Positions 26,401 through 35,012 are shown, numbered from the stretch's first letter. The stretch: DNA of 64,000 nucleotides from Planctomycetota bacterium (GCA_003389215.1 QQVP01000119.1:124001-188000); one strand, 5' to 3'. The notes: a model not told the origin generated them from the letters alone. Made by a program: numbers and translations.

Positions 26401-26950
26401 CAATCTGCTCTTGCACTACCTGCACTTCCGCAATTTGCCCATCTCGCTGGTCGTTTTCTCCGGCATCCCCGTAGCGGCTGCGGGAGGCATGATTGCCGTG
26501 GCGGTGATGGGGGTCGATATGAACACGGCGATGTGGGTGGGCTTCATCGCGCTGTTCGGGCTGGCTGCCGACGACGGGATCGTCATGGCGACCTACATCA
26601 AGGAGCGGCTCGAACGCCGAGTCATTAACAATGTCGACGATTTGCGCCACGAGATTTACGAGGCTGGCCTGAAACGTATCCGCCCCTGCGTGATGACGAC
26701 GGTAACGACCATCGCGGCACTTTTGCCAGTTCTGTTGTCAACAGGCCGAGGTGCCGATGTGGCCCGCGCGATGGCGCTGCCTGTCTTCGGTGGAATGCTG
26801 ATCGAGCCGTTCACAACTTTCATCGTCCCGACGGTCTACTGCGCGTACATGGAGTTCAAGATACGCGCCGGCCTACGAGACGAACTATTGGAAGCATCGG
26901 CGGACGAAGAAGCGAATGAAAGCGCTTCGCAGGAGTCTATCGCTGCATAA
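23441..26950 (+). CDS. cusA: RND heavy-metal efflux pump, CusA type (monovalent signature)
   Basis: 1169 residues. The start codon overlaps the adaptor stop. The fourth membrane helix has the A-x-G-x4-D form (AIAIGTMVD) with Asp408 and Glu415, which the Nies scheme links to Cu(I)/Ag(I) exporters. The family is otherwise clear: an N-terminus MIRKILDFCIRERLVIL, PN1/PC1 loops and a repeat half from about residue 580. It is about 120 residues longer than CusA because of an added hydrophobic stretch of about 90 residues near 505-600 after the first set of membrane segments. Neighbours are a CusB-like adaptor upstream and a secreted CCxGC protein and TolC downstream, so all three pump parts are present. 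Confidence 0.93.
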   Translation: MIRKILDFCIRERLVILLASVGVIAYGWYSTKKVPLDAIPNVGENQVIVLTEWSGRSPKDVEDQITYPLSIALQAVPGSKSVRGKSMFGFSFVQVTFDDAVDFYWARSRVAEQLTTVSGSLPDGVTPTLAPDATALGQVYYYVLQPPEGMDLAELRSKQDFFIKYSLQSVDGVAEVASIGGYVRQYQIEVDPDQLRYHNLPLSKVIEAVKASNIDVGAKTVETSGMEFIVRGKGFIGSGKTESETIDQINNTVVITRDGVPVRVRDLAQVQTGPAFRRGALDFNGQEAVGGVVVMRYGENPREVIERVKAKIASLESELDGIKIQGIYDRTLLIDETVATLSDALFHETLITIAVMVLFLLHVRASIVIAITLPMAVLMSFIAMKVFGVDANIMSLAGIAIAIGTMVDMGIIILENIYGGLADWEAAGSPGGPRRRLEVIRESAAEVVPAVITAVSTTIVSFLPVFFLTGRDHRLFAPLAWTKTFALASSLIVAVVVVPMLCRIFLKSSRPSRWMTLAAALGLAALSGSLCYFVWGKHIEHWISLSLPVSTIASAAIGFAVGLWMTREKIRPIEGNPVSRFVLWLYAGRLRLALRRKALMLSIPAMIFVLGLGAWIGLPTVLRPLEKVVAMLGADLNEVPGYVDAKHTFTGLKTDDWIALDEGSWFYMPSLYPAASFSQAMEVLQTQDAMIKAIPEVENVLGKIGRVESALDPAPAAMVETYVMLKPRDQWREGMTERKIWDEINAVATLPGITPASPLQPIEGRVVMLQSGIKASMAVRVYGDDLEGLSKASIAVAEHLKEHHYVNAGTVNPDIVMGKPYYEFEVDREEAARYGMTTMMVNQIVSAGLGGVDVTTTVEGRERYPIQIRYERSVRERLDDLRKVSVVTHTGEVVPLERLAQVSTTWGPGAINSEDARLVAHVSFSPSGGSGDIETVQAVMESLRSARESGELEFPAGNFELQPVGSFQNQIEANQRLMWIVPTVILINLLLHYLHFRNLPISLVVFSGIPVAAAGGMIAVAVMGVDMNTAMWVGFIALFGLAADDGIVMATYIKERLERRVINNVDDLRHEIYEAGLKRIRPCVMTTVTTIAALLPVLLSTGRGADVARAMALPVFGGMLIEPFTTFIVPTVYCAYMEFKIRAGLRDELLEASADEEANESASQESIAA

Positions 26951-27006
26951 GGAACTCAGTTTGTTTGGTGTTTGGTTTTCTGTCCCTACTCAAAAGGAGT
27001 TGAGAA

Positions 27007-27459
27007 ATGAAGTACGTCATGTTTGCACTCGTCATCGCCCTCACGGGCCTGTGTTCGTTCGCCTCGGCGCAAGAGTTGTCGCAGCGCGATCAACTGAGAA
27101 TCGCCGTGCAGGGAATCTGCCCTATTTCAGGCCAGCAGCTTGGTTCGATGGGCACGCCGATCAAGGTCCAGGTTGGTGAGGAAACGGTCTTTCTGTGCTG
27201 CAAGGGGTGTTTGCAGAAGCAAATCAACCCGCAGCATTGGGCCACGATCCACGCCAACTTCGCCAAGGCACAGCGGATTTGTCCGGTGATGAAGCACGAG
27301 TTGCCCAAGAATCCGAAGTGGACGATCGTCGAAGGGCAGATTGTCTACGTCTGCTGCCCGCCATGTACGAAGAAGATCGCTGCTGATCCGGAGACCTACC
27401 TTCGGAAGGTGGACGAGCTTTACACGGCGTCGCTCGGAACCAGACAAGCTCGCCGATGA
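27007..27459 (+). CDS. secreted protein with two CCxGC/CCPPC metal domains
   Basis: 150 residues from the ATG at 27007, with AAAAGGAG upstream. Signal peptide to about residue 22 (SFASAQE). The mature protein is two copies of the domain found in 20122-20970 and 21201-23444: first ICPISGQQLGSMGTP...FLCCKGC, second ICPVMKHELPKNP...YVCCPPC...YL. It is secreted and carries nothing else, so it may be a soluble periplasmic metal donor for the Cus-like pump, with a role like CusF though unrelated in sequence. It lies 56 bp after the CusA-type gene. Confidence 0.82.
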   Translation: MKYVMFALVIALTGLCSFASAQELSQRDQLRIAVQGICPISGQQLGSMGTPIKVQVGEETVFLCCKGCLQKQINPQHWATIHANFAKAQRICPVMKHELPKNPKWTIVEGQIVYVCCPPCTKKIAADPETYLRKVDELYTASLGTRQARR

Positions 27460-27768
27460 GCGGCGCGGCTGGCGAGTCGATCAAGAAGTGAACGCGCTTG
27501 GCAAGGACTTGCGCGTGGGTGATGACGGTGCGCGACCTACGCACGGTCGGAACCCACCACAAGTCCTGCCAGACGCTGCGCCAAACAAGGCGCGACCTCT
27601 CGACGAGCTTGCCTAATCGGAATAACTAGGATCATACGACCCAGCCGCAGGTTTCGACGGAAGTTCCGCCTGTAGGACGTGGATCGGTGAATCCATTTTT
27701 GCCGATAAAGAAGGCGTATGATCTGACGTTGTCACTGTCTCTATTGATAAGTTTGAAGGGGGCCACGG
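27460..27768 (+). other. 309-bp gap before the CusC-like gene
   Basis: No gene is supported here; short open frames lack start sites and family character. A GAAGGGGG purine stretch at about 27754-27761 serves as ribosome site for the next gene. No convincing promoter or terminator was recognised. Confidence 0.5.
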
Positions 27769-29193
27769 ATGGCCGTTCGTCGAATCTCCAAATATCTGCT
27801 GACGGCAATTGTTCTGCTGGGCGGCTGCCGGACGGCGCATAAGGTGCGTGACCCCGAATACGCAGACGTTAATTACGCCGCTCATCAGGTTGCCTATGAC
27901 CCAAATCCGGCCTCGTCAGCCGTGAGCCCGATCGTTGCCGAATTGGAAGGACCGCAGCCGGTCGAGCGATACATCGCATTTGCCTTGGGGCAAAATCCTG
28001 ACATCCAGGCTGCTCGCAAGCAGATGGAAGCCTTCGCCCACCAGGTTCCGGTCGCTGCCAGCCTGCAAGACCCGATGCTCGGCGTTACCGCTTTCCCCGA
28101 ACAAGTGCAAACGGCCGCTGGACAGCAGGAACTGTTGGTCACGGCGAGTCAGAAAGTACCTTGGTTCGGAAAGCTCAGCAGGCGGGCTGATGTCGCGGAA
28201 GCCCAAACCAACGTGGCCCGCGCACAGCTTGCGGCGGTGGAATTGGCGACGATCGAAAGGGTCAAGCGACCGTACTACGAATTGTATTTCATCCAACAGG
28301 CCATTCGCGTCACCGAAGCGGAACAGAAACTGCTGATCGATATCCGCAAGGTCGCCGAGACACGCTACAAGGCCGGACGGACCAGCCAGCAGGATGTCTT
28401 GCGTGCCGATCTGGAAGTCTCGAACGTCGAGAATGAACTCATCCGCCTGCGGCAGCAACTTGAAAGCGCACAGGCACGCCTGGCCCGCGTATTGCACGTT
28501 GCCCCGCAAACTCGCGTCCGCGCCATCGATCGCTTGCCAAGGGAGCAACTGCCTGGCGACTTGGAACGGCTTCAGCGGCAGGCCATCGCGGCGCGGCCGG
28601 AACTACACGCCCAGTTGGCAGCGGTGGAGCGCGACCAGCAACGCGCAGCGCTCGCGCGACTCGATTACCTTCCTGACGTGACGATCGGCGCAACGTGGAT
28701 CGACGTCGCGAGTGCCGGCATCAGCCCCGTAGCCAACGGGCGCGACTCGTTTCTGATCGGCACCACTGTCAACCTGCCGATCTACCGCAAGCGGTTAGAC
28801 TCGTCGGTCCGTTCGGCCGAGGCACAAGTCGTCGCCACGGCTCGACAGTACGACTCACTCCGCGACGCCACGCTCGAAGAGGTCATGGACTTGTTCGTGC
28901 GAGCCCGCAGCCAGCAGGATCTATTGGTCCTTTTCCAGGAAGACATCTTGCCCAGGGCGCGGCAGACGCTGGACGTCTCCAGCCGAGCGTACAACGTGGG
29001 CGAGGTGGACTTTTTGCAGTTGATCGACAACTGGCGGCAATTGCTGCGGTACGAAGTGACGTACCATCGACTCGAAGCGAGTTTGCGCCAGTCGCTGGCA
29101 GAACTCGAACGGGTCGTGGGTGGATTTGCTGGTCCAACAGCCGAAGCCATTCCGACGCCCGACATTGAACTGGAGCCTTTGCCGCAACCGTAA
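27769..29193 (+). CDS. cusC: TolC-family outer-membrane lipoprotein, CusC-like
   Basis: 474 residues from the ATG at 27769. Lipoprotein signal with box LLGGC at about residue 20. Two OEP domains follow (NPDIQAARKQMEAFAHQV, then KAGRTSQQDVLRADLEVSNVE and the matching second-half NVGEVDFLQLIDNW). It is the outer-membrane channel of the Cus-like pump encoded directly upstream by adaptor and CusA-type genes, giving B-A-(CCxGC protein)-C order. Its sequence is only distantly like the TolC gene at 6517, so the two channels probably serve different pumps. Confidence 0.92.
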   Translation: MAVRRISKYLLTAIVLLGGCRTAHKVRDPEYADVNYAAHQVAYDPNPASSAVSPIVAELEGPQPVERYIAFALGQNPDIQAARKQMEAFAHQVPVAASLQDPMLGVTAFPEQVQTAAGQQELLVTASQKVPWFGKLSRRADVAEAQTNVARAQLAAVELATIERVKRPYYELYFIQQAIRVTEAEQKLLIDIRKVAETRYKAGRTSQQDVLRADLEVSNVENELIRLRQQLESAQARLARVLHVAPQTRVRAIDRLPREQLPGDLERLQRQAIAARPELHAQLAAVERDQQRAALARLDYLPDVTIGATWIDVASAGISPVANGRDSFLIGTTVNLPIYRKRLDSSVRSAEAQVVATARQYDSLRDATLEEVMDLFVRARSQQDLLVLFQEDILPRARQTLDVSSRAYNVGEVDFLQLIDNWRQLLRYEVTYHRLEASLRQSLAELERVVGGFAGPTAEAIPTPDIELEPLPQP

Positions 29194-29268
29194 GGTAAGG
29201 GTTCGCATTCGCACTCAAGGAAACGACAATCGCGGCCCGCCGCCGCTCCGAATTCAGGGGGACAAATC

Positions 29269-29544
29269 GTGAACAGCGCAACAAGGCTTTTGTGCCTTTT
29301 GGGGTCAATGATCCTCTCATTGGCCGTCGGATGTGCGCCCGCCTACCACAGCTATTCCGGATGCTACGTGGACTGCCATTACTGCCCACCGCCGCCCTTA
29401 CCGTACACGCACTATGACGAATGCGTTTGCCACTCGTGCGCGGCGCAGCCTTACTTGCACGCTGTTGCTGACGCGGCCGTCCCATCTGGCGAGTCTGATG
29501 AGCTTGAAGCTCCACGGCCACCCGAACCGGACGACCAAGAGTAA
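29269..29544 (+). CDS. small secreted Cys/Tyr-rich lipoprotein
   Basis: 91 residues from the GTG at 29269. Lipoprotein signal with box LAVGC; the mature part has about seven further Cys (CYVDCHYCPPPP, CVCHSC) and ends in an acidic/Pro tail. No family is recognised. The stop overlaps the K+ channel start (TAATG at 29542-29546), so the two are translationally coupled. Its place behind the CusC-like gene and its CxC/CxxC groups suggest it belongs to the metal island. Confidence 0.65.
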   Translation: MNSATRLLCLLGSMILSLAVGCAPAYHSYSGCYVDCHYCPPPPLPYTHYDECVCHSCAAQPYLHAVADAAVPSGESDELEAPRPPEPDDQE

Positions 29545-30248
29545 TGGATCGAACGGATTCGAGCAATCAGCGACCTCTCGGCAAATTCACGTACTTGCTC
29601 GGATCACTGCTTGCGCTGTTGATTGTTGCGGCGTTCATCGGCAGCGATCCTGTTTCGGTGACCATATTCTGTTTGCTGGTTGCTGTGGTCCTGCTCACCG
29701 CAGTCGTATCCGCCTGTCGCCGGCACAGAACGCTTGGCCTTGGGCTGGTGTTGGCAATCCCTGTAGTGGTCTTGAATGTTGCTGGCTACGTAACCGGCAA
29801 CGTGATGGTGTTCGTCATTCACAACATGACGATCACCGTGTTCTTTGCGTTTGTGTCGTACCATTTGCTCTGTGCCGTGCTTGACGATCGTCAAGTCACT
29901 CTGGACACGATCGTTGGTGCTGTTTGCCTGTATCTGTTGGCGGGTCTTCTGTGGACTTACCTGTACTCGACCATCATCCTGCTCAGCCCATCGGCATTTC
30001 AACTTGCGACCGCTGTTGATCCGCCGCGCGCATCGCCGTTTGGCAATGCCGGTTTTCAGCAACTGGTTTACTTGTCTTTTGTGACGATGACCACGCTGGG
30101 GTACGGCGATATCACGCCCGTTTCGGCACCCGCGCAAACTGCCAGTTACTTTCAAGCAGTCTTCGGCCAACTGTTCTTGGTCGTTTTCGTGGCGAGACTC
30201 GTCGCGTTGCACATTGCTGTAGCGAAGCGGCGACAAGGCAACACCTGA
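29544..30248 (+). CDS. potassium-type ion channel
   Basis: 234 residues from the ATG at 29544. About six hydrophobic segments; the pore loop between the last two has the selectivity filter TTLGYGD, followed by the final helix. No regulatory RCK or voltage-sensor Arg row is seen. It is a two-pore-helix (KcsA-like) ion channel with four extra N-terminal membrane segments. The start overlaps the small lipoprotein stop by 1 base. Regulation is unknown, and a link to metal stress is by position only. Confidence 0.85.
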   Translation: MDRTDSSNQRPLGKFTYLLGSLLALLIVAAFIGSDPVSVTIFCLLVAVVLLTAVVSACRRHRTLGLGLVLAIPVVVLNVAGYVTGNVMVFVIHNMTITVFFAFVSYHLLCAVLDDRQVTLDTIVGAVCLYLLAGLLWTYLYSTIILLSPSAFQLATAVDPPRASPFGNAGFQQLVYLSFVTMTTLGYGDITPVSAPAQTASYFQAVFGQLFLVVFVARLVALHIAVAKRRQGNT

Positions 30249-30251
30249 TTG

Positions 30252-30289
30252 GCTGACGTGCCGCCGAATTCGCGTGGCACGTTGTCAGC
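30252..30289. terminator. bidirectional hairpin between convergent genes
   Basis: GCTGAC-GTGCC (30252-30262) pairs with GGCAC-(GTT)-GTCAGC (30276-30289), with a 3-nt bulge and a 13-nt loop. It lies between the stops of the K+ channel and the APC permease, which are convergent. No long T-run is present. Confidence 0.6.
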
Positions 30290-31638
30290 TAGGTTTCGGC
30301 CTCCTCGCTCCACTGCAGAAAAAGCTTCTCGCCAGCGAAGATCAGGACCAGTCCGGCCAATGAAACGTAGAGCACCAGCGGATCGCTCTGGGCCTTGATG
30401 ACCAGGAACGCGCCCAGCACAACGATGTCGAGCACAATCGCCGTCATGAGAACGACGGGGTTCGCTCCGATGTCCTGGCGCAGATGCCTAAGCACTCCCC
30501 AGTGAATGGCGACGTCCATGACGATGTAGAAGATCGCACCCAGCGAGGCGATCCGGCTGAGATCAAAGAAGACCGTCAGCACCATCGCCAGCACGATCGT
30601 GTAGACCAGCGTGTGTTTCTGAATGCTGCCTGGCATGCCAAAGTGGCTGTGTGGGACGAGCCCCATTTCGGTCAACATGGCGAGCATCCGCGACACGGCG
30701 AATACGCTTGCAATCACGCCGGAGACCGTCGCCACGACCGCCAGCGCCACGGTGAACCAGAGTCCCCAATCACCCAGTGCCGGCCGTGCCGCTTCTGCCA
30801 GCGCGTAGTCCCGTGCTTCGATGATTTCGCCCAGGCTCAAGTTGCCCGCGACGGCCAGAGCCACCAGGAAGTAGACGACGACGCAAATTGAAATCGAGAT
30901 GATGATCGCTCGACTCACGTTCCGATGCGGGTCGATAATCTCCGAGCCGCTGTTGGTGATTGTCGTGAAACCTTTGTAGGCCAAGATGGAGAGCGCCACG
31001 GCCGCCAAAAGTCCGCCCGCCGACGTCTGCTCGTTCACAGCCACACTCTCGAACGAGAATCCCGACAGCCAAAGGCCGACGATTGCAAAGAGCGCGATGC
31101 CACCTACCTTGATCACCGCCGTCACCATCGAGAACGTGCCGATGAAGCGATTGCCCGCGATGTTGACGCCGAAGGCGAATGCCAACAGGCCCACGCCTAG
31201 CGCCGGCACGAGCCAACTGTTCTTGTCGATGTCGAATAATTGAAGCGTGTATGTGCCGAACGTTCGAGCCACCAGGCTTTCGTTAATGACCATCGAGAAA
31301 TACATCAGTAGCGCGCACGCAGCAGTCATCGTTCCCTTGCCGTACGCCTTCTGCAAATACATGGCGATGCCGCCGGCCGAGGGATGGGCGTTGGACATTT
31401 TGACGTAGGAATAGGCGCTGAACGCGGTCACCAGTGCCCCAGCCAAGAAGGCAAACGGAAAAAGTCCGCCCGCCTGCTCAGCGATCTGACCGGTGAGCGC
31501 GAAGATTCCCGCCCCGATCATTACGCCCGTGCCCATCGACACCGCCCCGACAAGCGAAAGGCTGTTCTCCTTGTACTGGCTTTCGTGGTCCCTGTGTCCG
31601 CCAGTGTCGTGGCTCGTTGAACCCACTGAATTGCTCAT
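30289..31638 (-). CDS. APC-family amino acid permease
   Basis: 449 residues from the ATG at 31638. About 12 membrane segments with the family's first-helix motif (GAVSMGTGVMIGAGIFALTG) and the later SNAHPSAGGIAMY. It transports amino acids or amines, probably with H+ or Na+; substrate not assignable. The start overlaps the stop of the SpoIIE-type phosphatase (ATGA at 31635-31638), so the two are coupled. Confidence 0.88.
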   Translation of the reverse strand: MSNSVGSTSHDTGGHRDHESQYKENSLSLVGAVSMGTGVMIGAGIFALTGQIAEQAGGLFPFAFLAGALVTAFSAYSYVKMSNAHPSAGGIAMYLQKAYGKGTMTAACALLMYFSMVINESLVARTFGTYTLQLFDIDKNSWLVPALGVGLLAFAFGVNIAGNRFIGTFSMVTAVIKVGGIALFAIVGLWLSGFSFESVAVNEQTSAGGLLAAVALSILAYKGFTTITNSGSEIIDPHRNVSRAIIISISICVVVYFLVALAVAGNLSLGEIIEARDYALAEAARPALGDWGLWFTVALAVVATVSGVIASVFAVSRMLAMLTEMGLVPHSHFGMPGSIQKHTLVYTIVLAMVLTVFFDLSRIASLGAIFYIVMDVAIHWGVLRHLRQDIGANPVVLMTAIVLDIVVLGAFLVIKAQSDPLVLYVSLAGLVLIFAGEKLFLQWSEEAET

Positions 31639-33155
31639 TCTCGCTTGTTGCTCCCCTCAATTGCATCTCCGGCCATTTCAACCAGCACAAAAGTCACGTC
31701 GTCTGTTTGGGCAGCATCGACGCGGAAGGCTTTCAGAGCCTCGTTGATTTTTCCTGCCGCCTCTTCTACCGTCAGTTCACTATTCGCGGTGATTACATCT
31801 GTGAGTCGTGCTCGACCGAACAACTTTCCTTCGCGGCCAAATGTTTCGCTGACTCCGTCCGTGGAAATCAAGAGTCGGTCTCCGGCGGCGACGTCGATCG
31901 TCATAACGTCCCATTCTGCTTCGCCGTCGATTCCAAGAATCATACCGGTGGATGACAGTTCGCGGATCTCGCCGGTGTGAGGCAGCAGCCATGCCGGTTC
32001 GTGGCCGGCGCTGGCGTACTGCAGGTTGCCGCGCTGCGGTGCGACGCACACCAACGTCAGCGTAACAAAGTCGCCAAGAGGGCTTACAGCCATGTACCGC
32101 TGATTGATGTATTTCATCATCTTGTCCGGCGACGTGAAGCTCTCCGCAGCTTGTAGCAGCAGTGCTTTGAGCATGGCCGCAGTCATGGCCGCCGGTACAC
32201 CGTGCCCCGTAACGTCGGCAATGCAAAACAGCCACACTCCGTCGTTCAGCGGCAGGATATCGTAGTAGTCGCCGCCCACATCGTCCGCGGGCTCGAAGAT
32301 GTGCGCAACGTTTATGCCGGGCGCATCGGTGTCTTGCGGCAGCAGATTTCGCTGGATTTCGCGAGCTTTCGCCATCTGCGTCTTGCGGTCGCGGTCAGCC
32401 GCAGCCAGCGAGCGGCTCATGGCATTGATTTCGCCGGCCAAATAATCCAGTTCAGCGGTTGGGAACCGCGCCGCTTCCGCGCCAAGCTGGCCAGCGCCAA
32501 TCTCCTGGACAGTTCCGACCAGTCGGTCGAGTGGTTTGCTGACGACGCGCACCAGTACCACGTTGACAACCAGGGCAGCGACAACCGCCAGCAGAGCGAA
32601 ACCGGCTAGGCGGCGCAGAATGTCGCCCATGACCGAATCACGAAGATTCTCCAACGACTCGGAGATGTAGACAGTCGCTCCGTCACGCCGGTGGGCGCCG
32701 ACGACTAGCTCCGTCTCACCCAAAGACACACGGTGGCTGGATAAGCGCGCCGCTTCCCGCATCGCCTGCACGATTTCGGGTGACGCGCGGTGATGGGCCG
32801 CGGCCTGATACGTTTCGCCATCTAGCTCGACCGCAATATGGTGCCCTGGCGAGTCGGCATCTTGCATCCGGCCGCACACCGTGTCGATGTATTGCTGCAC
32901 ACTACCCGCGCCATGGTGCCGCGCCTGTAACACGGCTGGCAACACCGTCTTGGCCTCCTCTTCCAGGGCGATTCGCTTGTCTTCCAGCCGCTGCCCAAGT
33001 TCCCGCGAATAGTCGTAGGCCAGAAAGACAGCCACCAACGCCGCCAAGGGTAGATTGACGGCCAGCAGCAATCGGGAGCGGATGCTCGGCTTCGGCCGTA
33101 GCGAACCCTGTGCGCTGGCTCGTCCCTGATTCATATCCAAAGCGTCAATTGTCAT
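31635..33155 (-). CDS. SpoIIE-type PP2C phosphatase with membrane sensor and HAMP
   Basis: 506 residues from the ATG at 33155; the frame runs further to 33305 but that part overlaps the glycosyltransferase end and lacks character. Order: short head, membrane helix at about 28-46, extracytoplasmic region of about 150 residues, membrane helix near 200, HAMP, a coiled linker with LAAADRDRKTQMAKAREIQ, then the PP2C-like phosphatase (DDVGGDYYDILPL, IADVTGHGVPAAM, ISTDGVSE with metal-binding Asp). Such proteins dephosphorylate anti-anti-sigma partners to control a sigma factor. No partner is adjacent; instead it is coupled to an amino acid permease. Confidence 0.88.
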   Translation of the reverse strand: MTIDALDMNQGRASAQGSLRPKPSIRSRLLLAVNLPLAALVAVFLAYDYSRELGQRLEDKRIALEEEAKTVLPAVLQARHHGAGSVQQYIDTVCGRMQDADSPGHHIAVELDGETYQAAAHHRASPEIVQAMREAARLSSHRVSLGETELVVGAHRRDGATVYISESLENLRDSVMGDILRRLAGFALLAVVAALVVNVVLVRVVSKPLDRLVGTVQEIGAGQLGAEAARFPTAELDYLAGEINAMSRSLAAADRDRKTQMAKAREIQRNLLPQDTDAPGINVAHIFEPADDVGGDYYDILPLNDGVWLFCIADVTGHGVPAAMTAAMLKALLLQAAESFTSPDKMMKYINQRYMAVSPLGDFVTLTLVCVAPQRGNLQYASAGHEPAWLLPHTGEIRELSSTGMILGIDGEAEWDVMTIDVAAGDRLLISTDGVSETFGREGKLFGRARLTDVITANSELTVEEAAGKINEALKAFRVDAAQTDDVTFVLVEMAGDAIEGSNKRE

Positions 33156-33169
33156 TTTTCGCGGGTGTC

Positions 33170-34474
33170 TTAGCCAGCGGTTGCCCGCCCGCAGCGGCAG
33201 ACGGTTTGTGGCCGGCGGAGAATGGATCGCAGCTCTTCCTCCACGACGTTGTAGGAGAAGAATTGATGTCCGACGTTGTAATTTTGCTCCACCATCTCCA
33301 GGCAATACGAATTGTCAGTCAACACTCGGCGCACCTCCGCGACGGCTTCATCCGTAAGGTATCCGTCGAGCAGAATCGTCCGAAAACCGCTAGGTTCGAT
33401 GTCGGTGCGGAAAACCGCGTAGCGATTGCACACGATGGGGCGCTTGTAGTAAACCGCTTCCAAGAAAGCATTGCCGAACCCTTCGTAGGTTGAAGGATAG
33501 GTGACCAGATCGGCCTGAGGCATGACGTCACTGATCGCGAAGACCGGCTGCCCGTCGGGCGTTTCGCCTCGCTCCGGTGCGATCCACTTCTCAGCAAAAG
33601 TGACCTCCACACCCAACAGATCTGCAAAGCGGCGCACACGGCGGGCGTAGCTGTCTCCCTCGTCGCCACTTGCGTGAGTGATGACGAGCTTGGCTCGTGG
33701 ATCGTCCAGCCAGCGGATGAGTTCAACAGCGTGCTCGATTCCCTTGCGAGCGACGACGCGCGTGGGCTGCAAGATCAGCAGATCGTCATCCCGCAGGCCG
33801 ATTGTTTGCCGGAAGCGAAGTGCGTAATCGTCCACCAGCTTGGGCGGGTTCGCAAAGTCCATCACGTTGGGAATGATGCGGCAGGCCAGGCCGGTGCGGC
33901 GGCTGAACTCCTCGGCCGCTTGGCTGTTGATGGCGACGTGTTCGATCTGCTTCAAGGCTGGTGGAAAGGCAGCGCGAACGAAATCATCGACCGAATTGAC
34001 AAGGAACCGCTCGCGCTCCCAGTGAAAATCGTGGTGGTGCGCGATGCAGGGAATGTTCAACTCCTGCACGGCATGAACGATGGCCAACCCCAGCGGAATG
34101 TTCATCGGTATTGTTAGCGAGTTTTCGGCGATCAGCACGTCGATGCCGAATTGCTCGACTGCGGATTTCAGTCGAGTTCGAATGTTTCCCGCAAGCTCGG
34201 TGATTTCGTCGGTCAAGTCGCTACTGCGCTGCTCAGAACCAAACGCGCGGCGGTTGATTGCGGCAATCCGCGGGTGCTGAAAATGCGCCTCTTCGATCAG
34301 CACCGTCTGCTCTGGCGGCCGGTCGCTCTGGCCCGTGATGTAGCAGCACTCCAAGCCCATGCCTTCCAGAACATCGGCCCATTTCTTCGTTTCCAGCGAC
34401 ACGCCGTCGGTCCCCGCGATCCGCGTGACCACGAAACCAATGCGTCGCACATTGCTCGGCAAATTGCTGTGCAT
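33170..34474 (-). CDS. GT4-family glycosyltransferase
   Basis: 434 residues from the ATG at 34474; the frame continues to 34528 but the first codons are not like the family. It has the two-lobe GT-B fold: N-lobe with GTDGVSLETKKWA, HHHDFHWE and the C-lobe nucleotide-sugar site LQPTRVVARKGIEHAVE and STYEGFGNAFLEAVYYKRP, which holds the E-x7-E pair of retaining GT4 enzymes. Acceptor and donor sugar are unknown. It ends 15 bp before the SpoIIE-type gene start, so it is in that operon. Confidence 0.85.
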   Translation of the reverse strand: MHSNLPSNVRRIGFVVTRIAGTDGVSLETKKWADVLEGMGLECCYITGQSDRPPEQTVLIEEAHFQHPRIAAINRRAFGSEQRSSDLTDEITELAGNIRTRLKSAVEQFGIDVLIAENSLTIPMNIPLGLAIVHAVQELNIPCIAHHHDFHWERERFLVNSVDDFVRAAFPPALKQIEHVAINSQAAEEFSRRTGLACRIIPNVMDFANPPKLVDDYALRFRQTIGLRDDDLLILQPTRVVARKGIEHAVELIRWLDDPRAKLVITHASGDEGDSYARRVRRFADLLGVEVTFAEKWIAPERGETPDGQPVFAISDVMPQADLVTYPSTYEGFGNAFLEAVYYKRPIVCNRYAVFRTDIEPSGFRTILLDGYLTDEAVAEVRRVLTDNSYCLEMVEQNYNVGHQFFSYNVVEEELRSILRRPQTVCRCGRATAG

Positions 34475-34793
34475 TGAATTCCCTCTCTCGTATTCGCTTA
34501 GCCAGGTCCGGACTGGTGGCGCTCCCATCTTCCGGCGTCAACGAGTCCGCATCACTGTTATTAGATGCTCCACAATACCGCTTTCTTCATGCTGTGGCCG
34601 GAAAACGTCGATGGATGGCTTCGGTGCGGCCCATTTCTGTGGATTCTGGAAGATCAACGTGAAGAAAGCGGGACCACCGTGCATCCAAAGGGTTACCGCG
34701 GCGAAGATCGGATGACGCGGACCGACACTGCACTCTGCAGCAACGAAGCCGAACAAAGATCACAGTGATCTCCACTGACGAGACATAAGAGAA
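34475..34793. other. 319-bp divergent gap
   Basis: It separates the glycosyltransferase from the membrane-protein cluster. A minus-strand open frame (34538-34756) has no start site or family character and is not accepted. No promoter consensus stood out by eye. Confidence 0.5.
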
Positions 34794-35012
34794 ATGAGAC
34801 ACATCATCCACATGTTGATCGGCTGCGTTTTGCCGTTCTTGCTGATCTTTCTGCTGCCGCTGTTCGGTGTCAGCGAAGGTGTGACACTGTTTGTCTTCAT
34901 CGTGCTGATGTTCGCTTGTCACCTGTTCATGATGCGAGGGGCTCATCACGGCGGGCGCGGCAGCCATGACACGACTCACAAGATGAAAGGAAACAACGAT
35001 GCACACTCTTAG
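34794..35012 (+). CDS. small membrane protein, DUF2933-like
   Basis: 72 residues from the ATG at 34794, with AAGAGAA before it. Two membrane segments (about 5-25 and 28-46), then a His/Gly-rich tail (GAHHGGRGSHDTTHK). Small proteins of this kind with His tails are common beside copper and other metal genes. Its stop overlaps the next gene by 14 bases. Confidence 0.75.
   Translation: MRHIIHMLIGCVLPFLLIFLLPLFGVSEGVTLFVFIVLMFACHLFMMRGAHHGGRGSHDTTHKMKGNNDAHS

Noticed and set aside
34538-34756. Minus-strand 72-residue open frame in the divergent gap
   Set aside because: No start signal, no hydrophobic or motif pattern, and it fills only a promoter-type gap.
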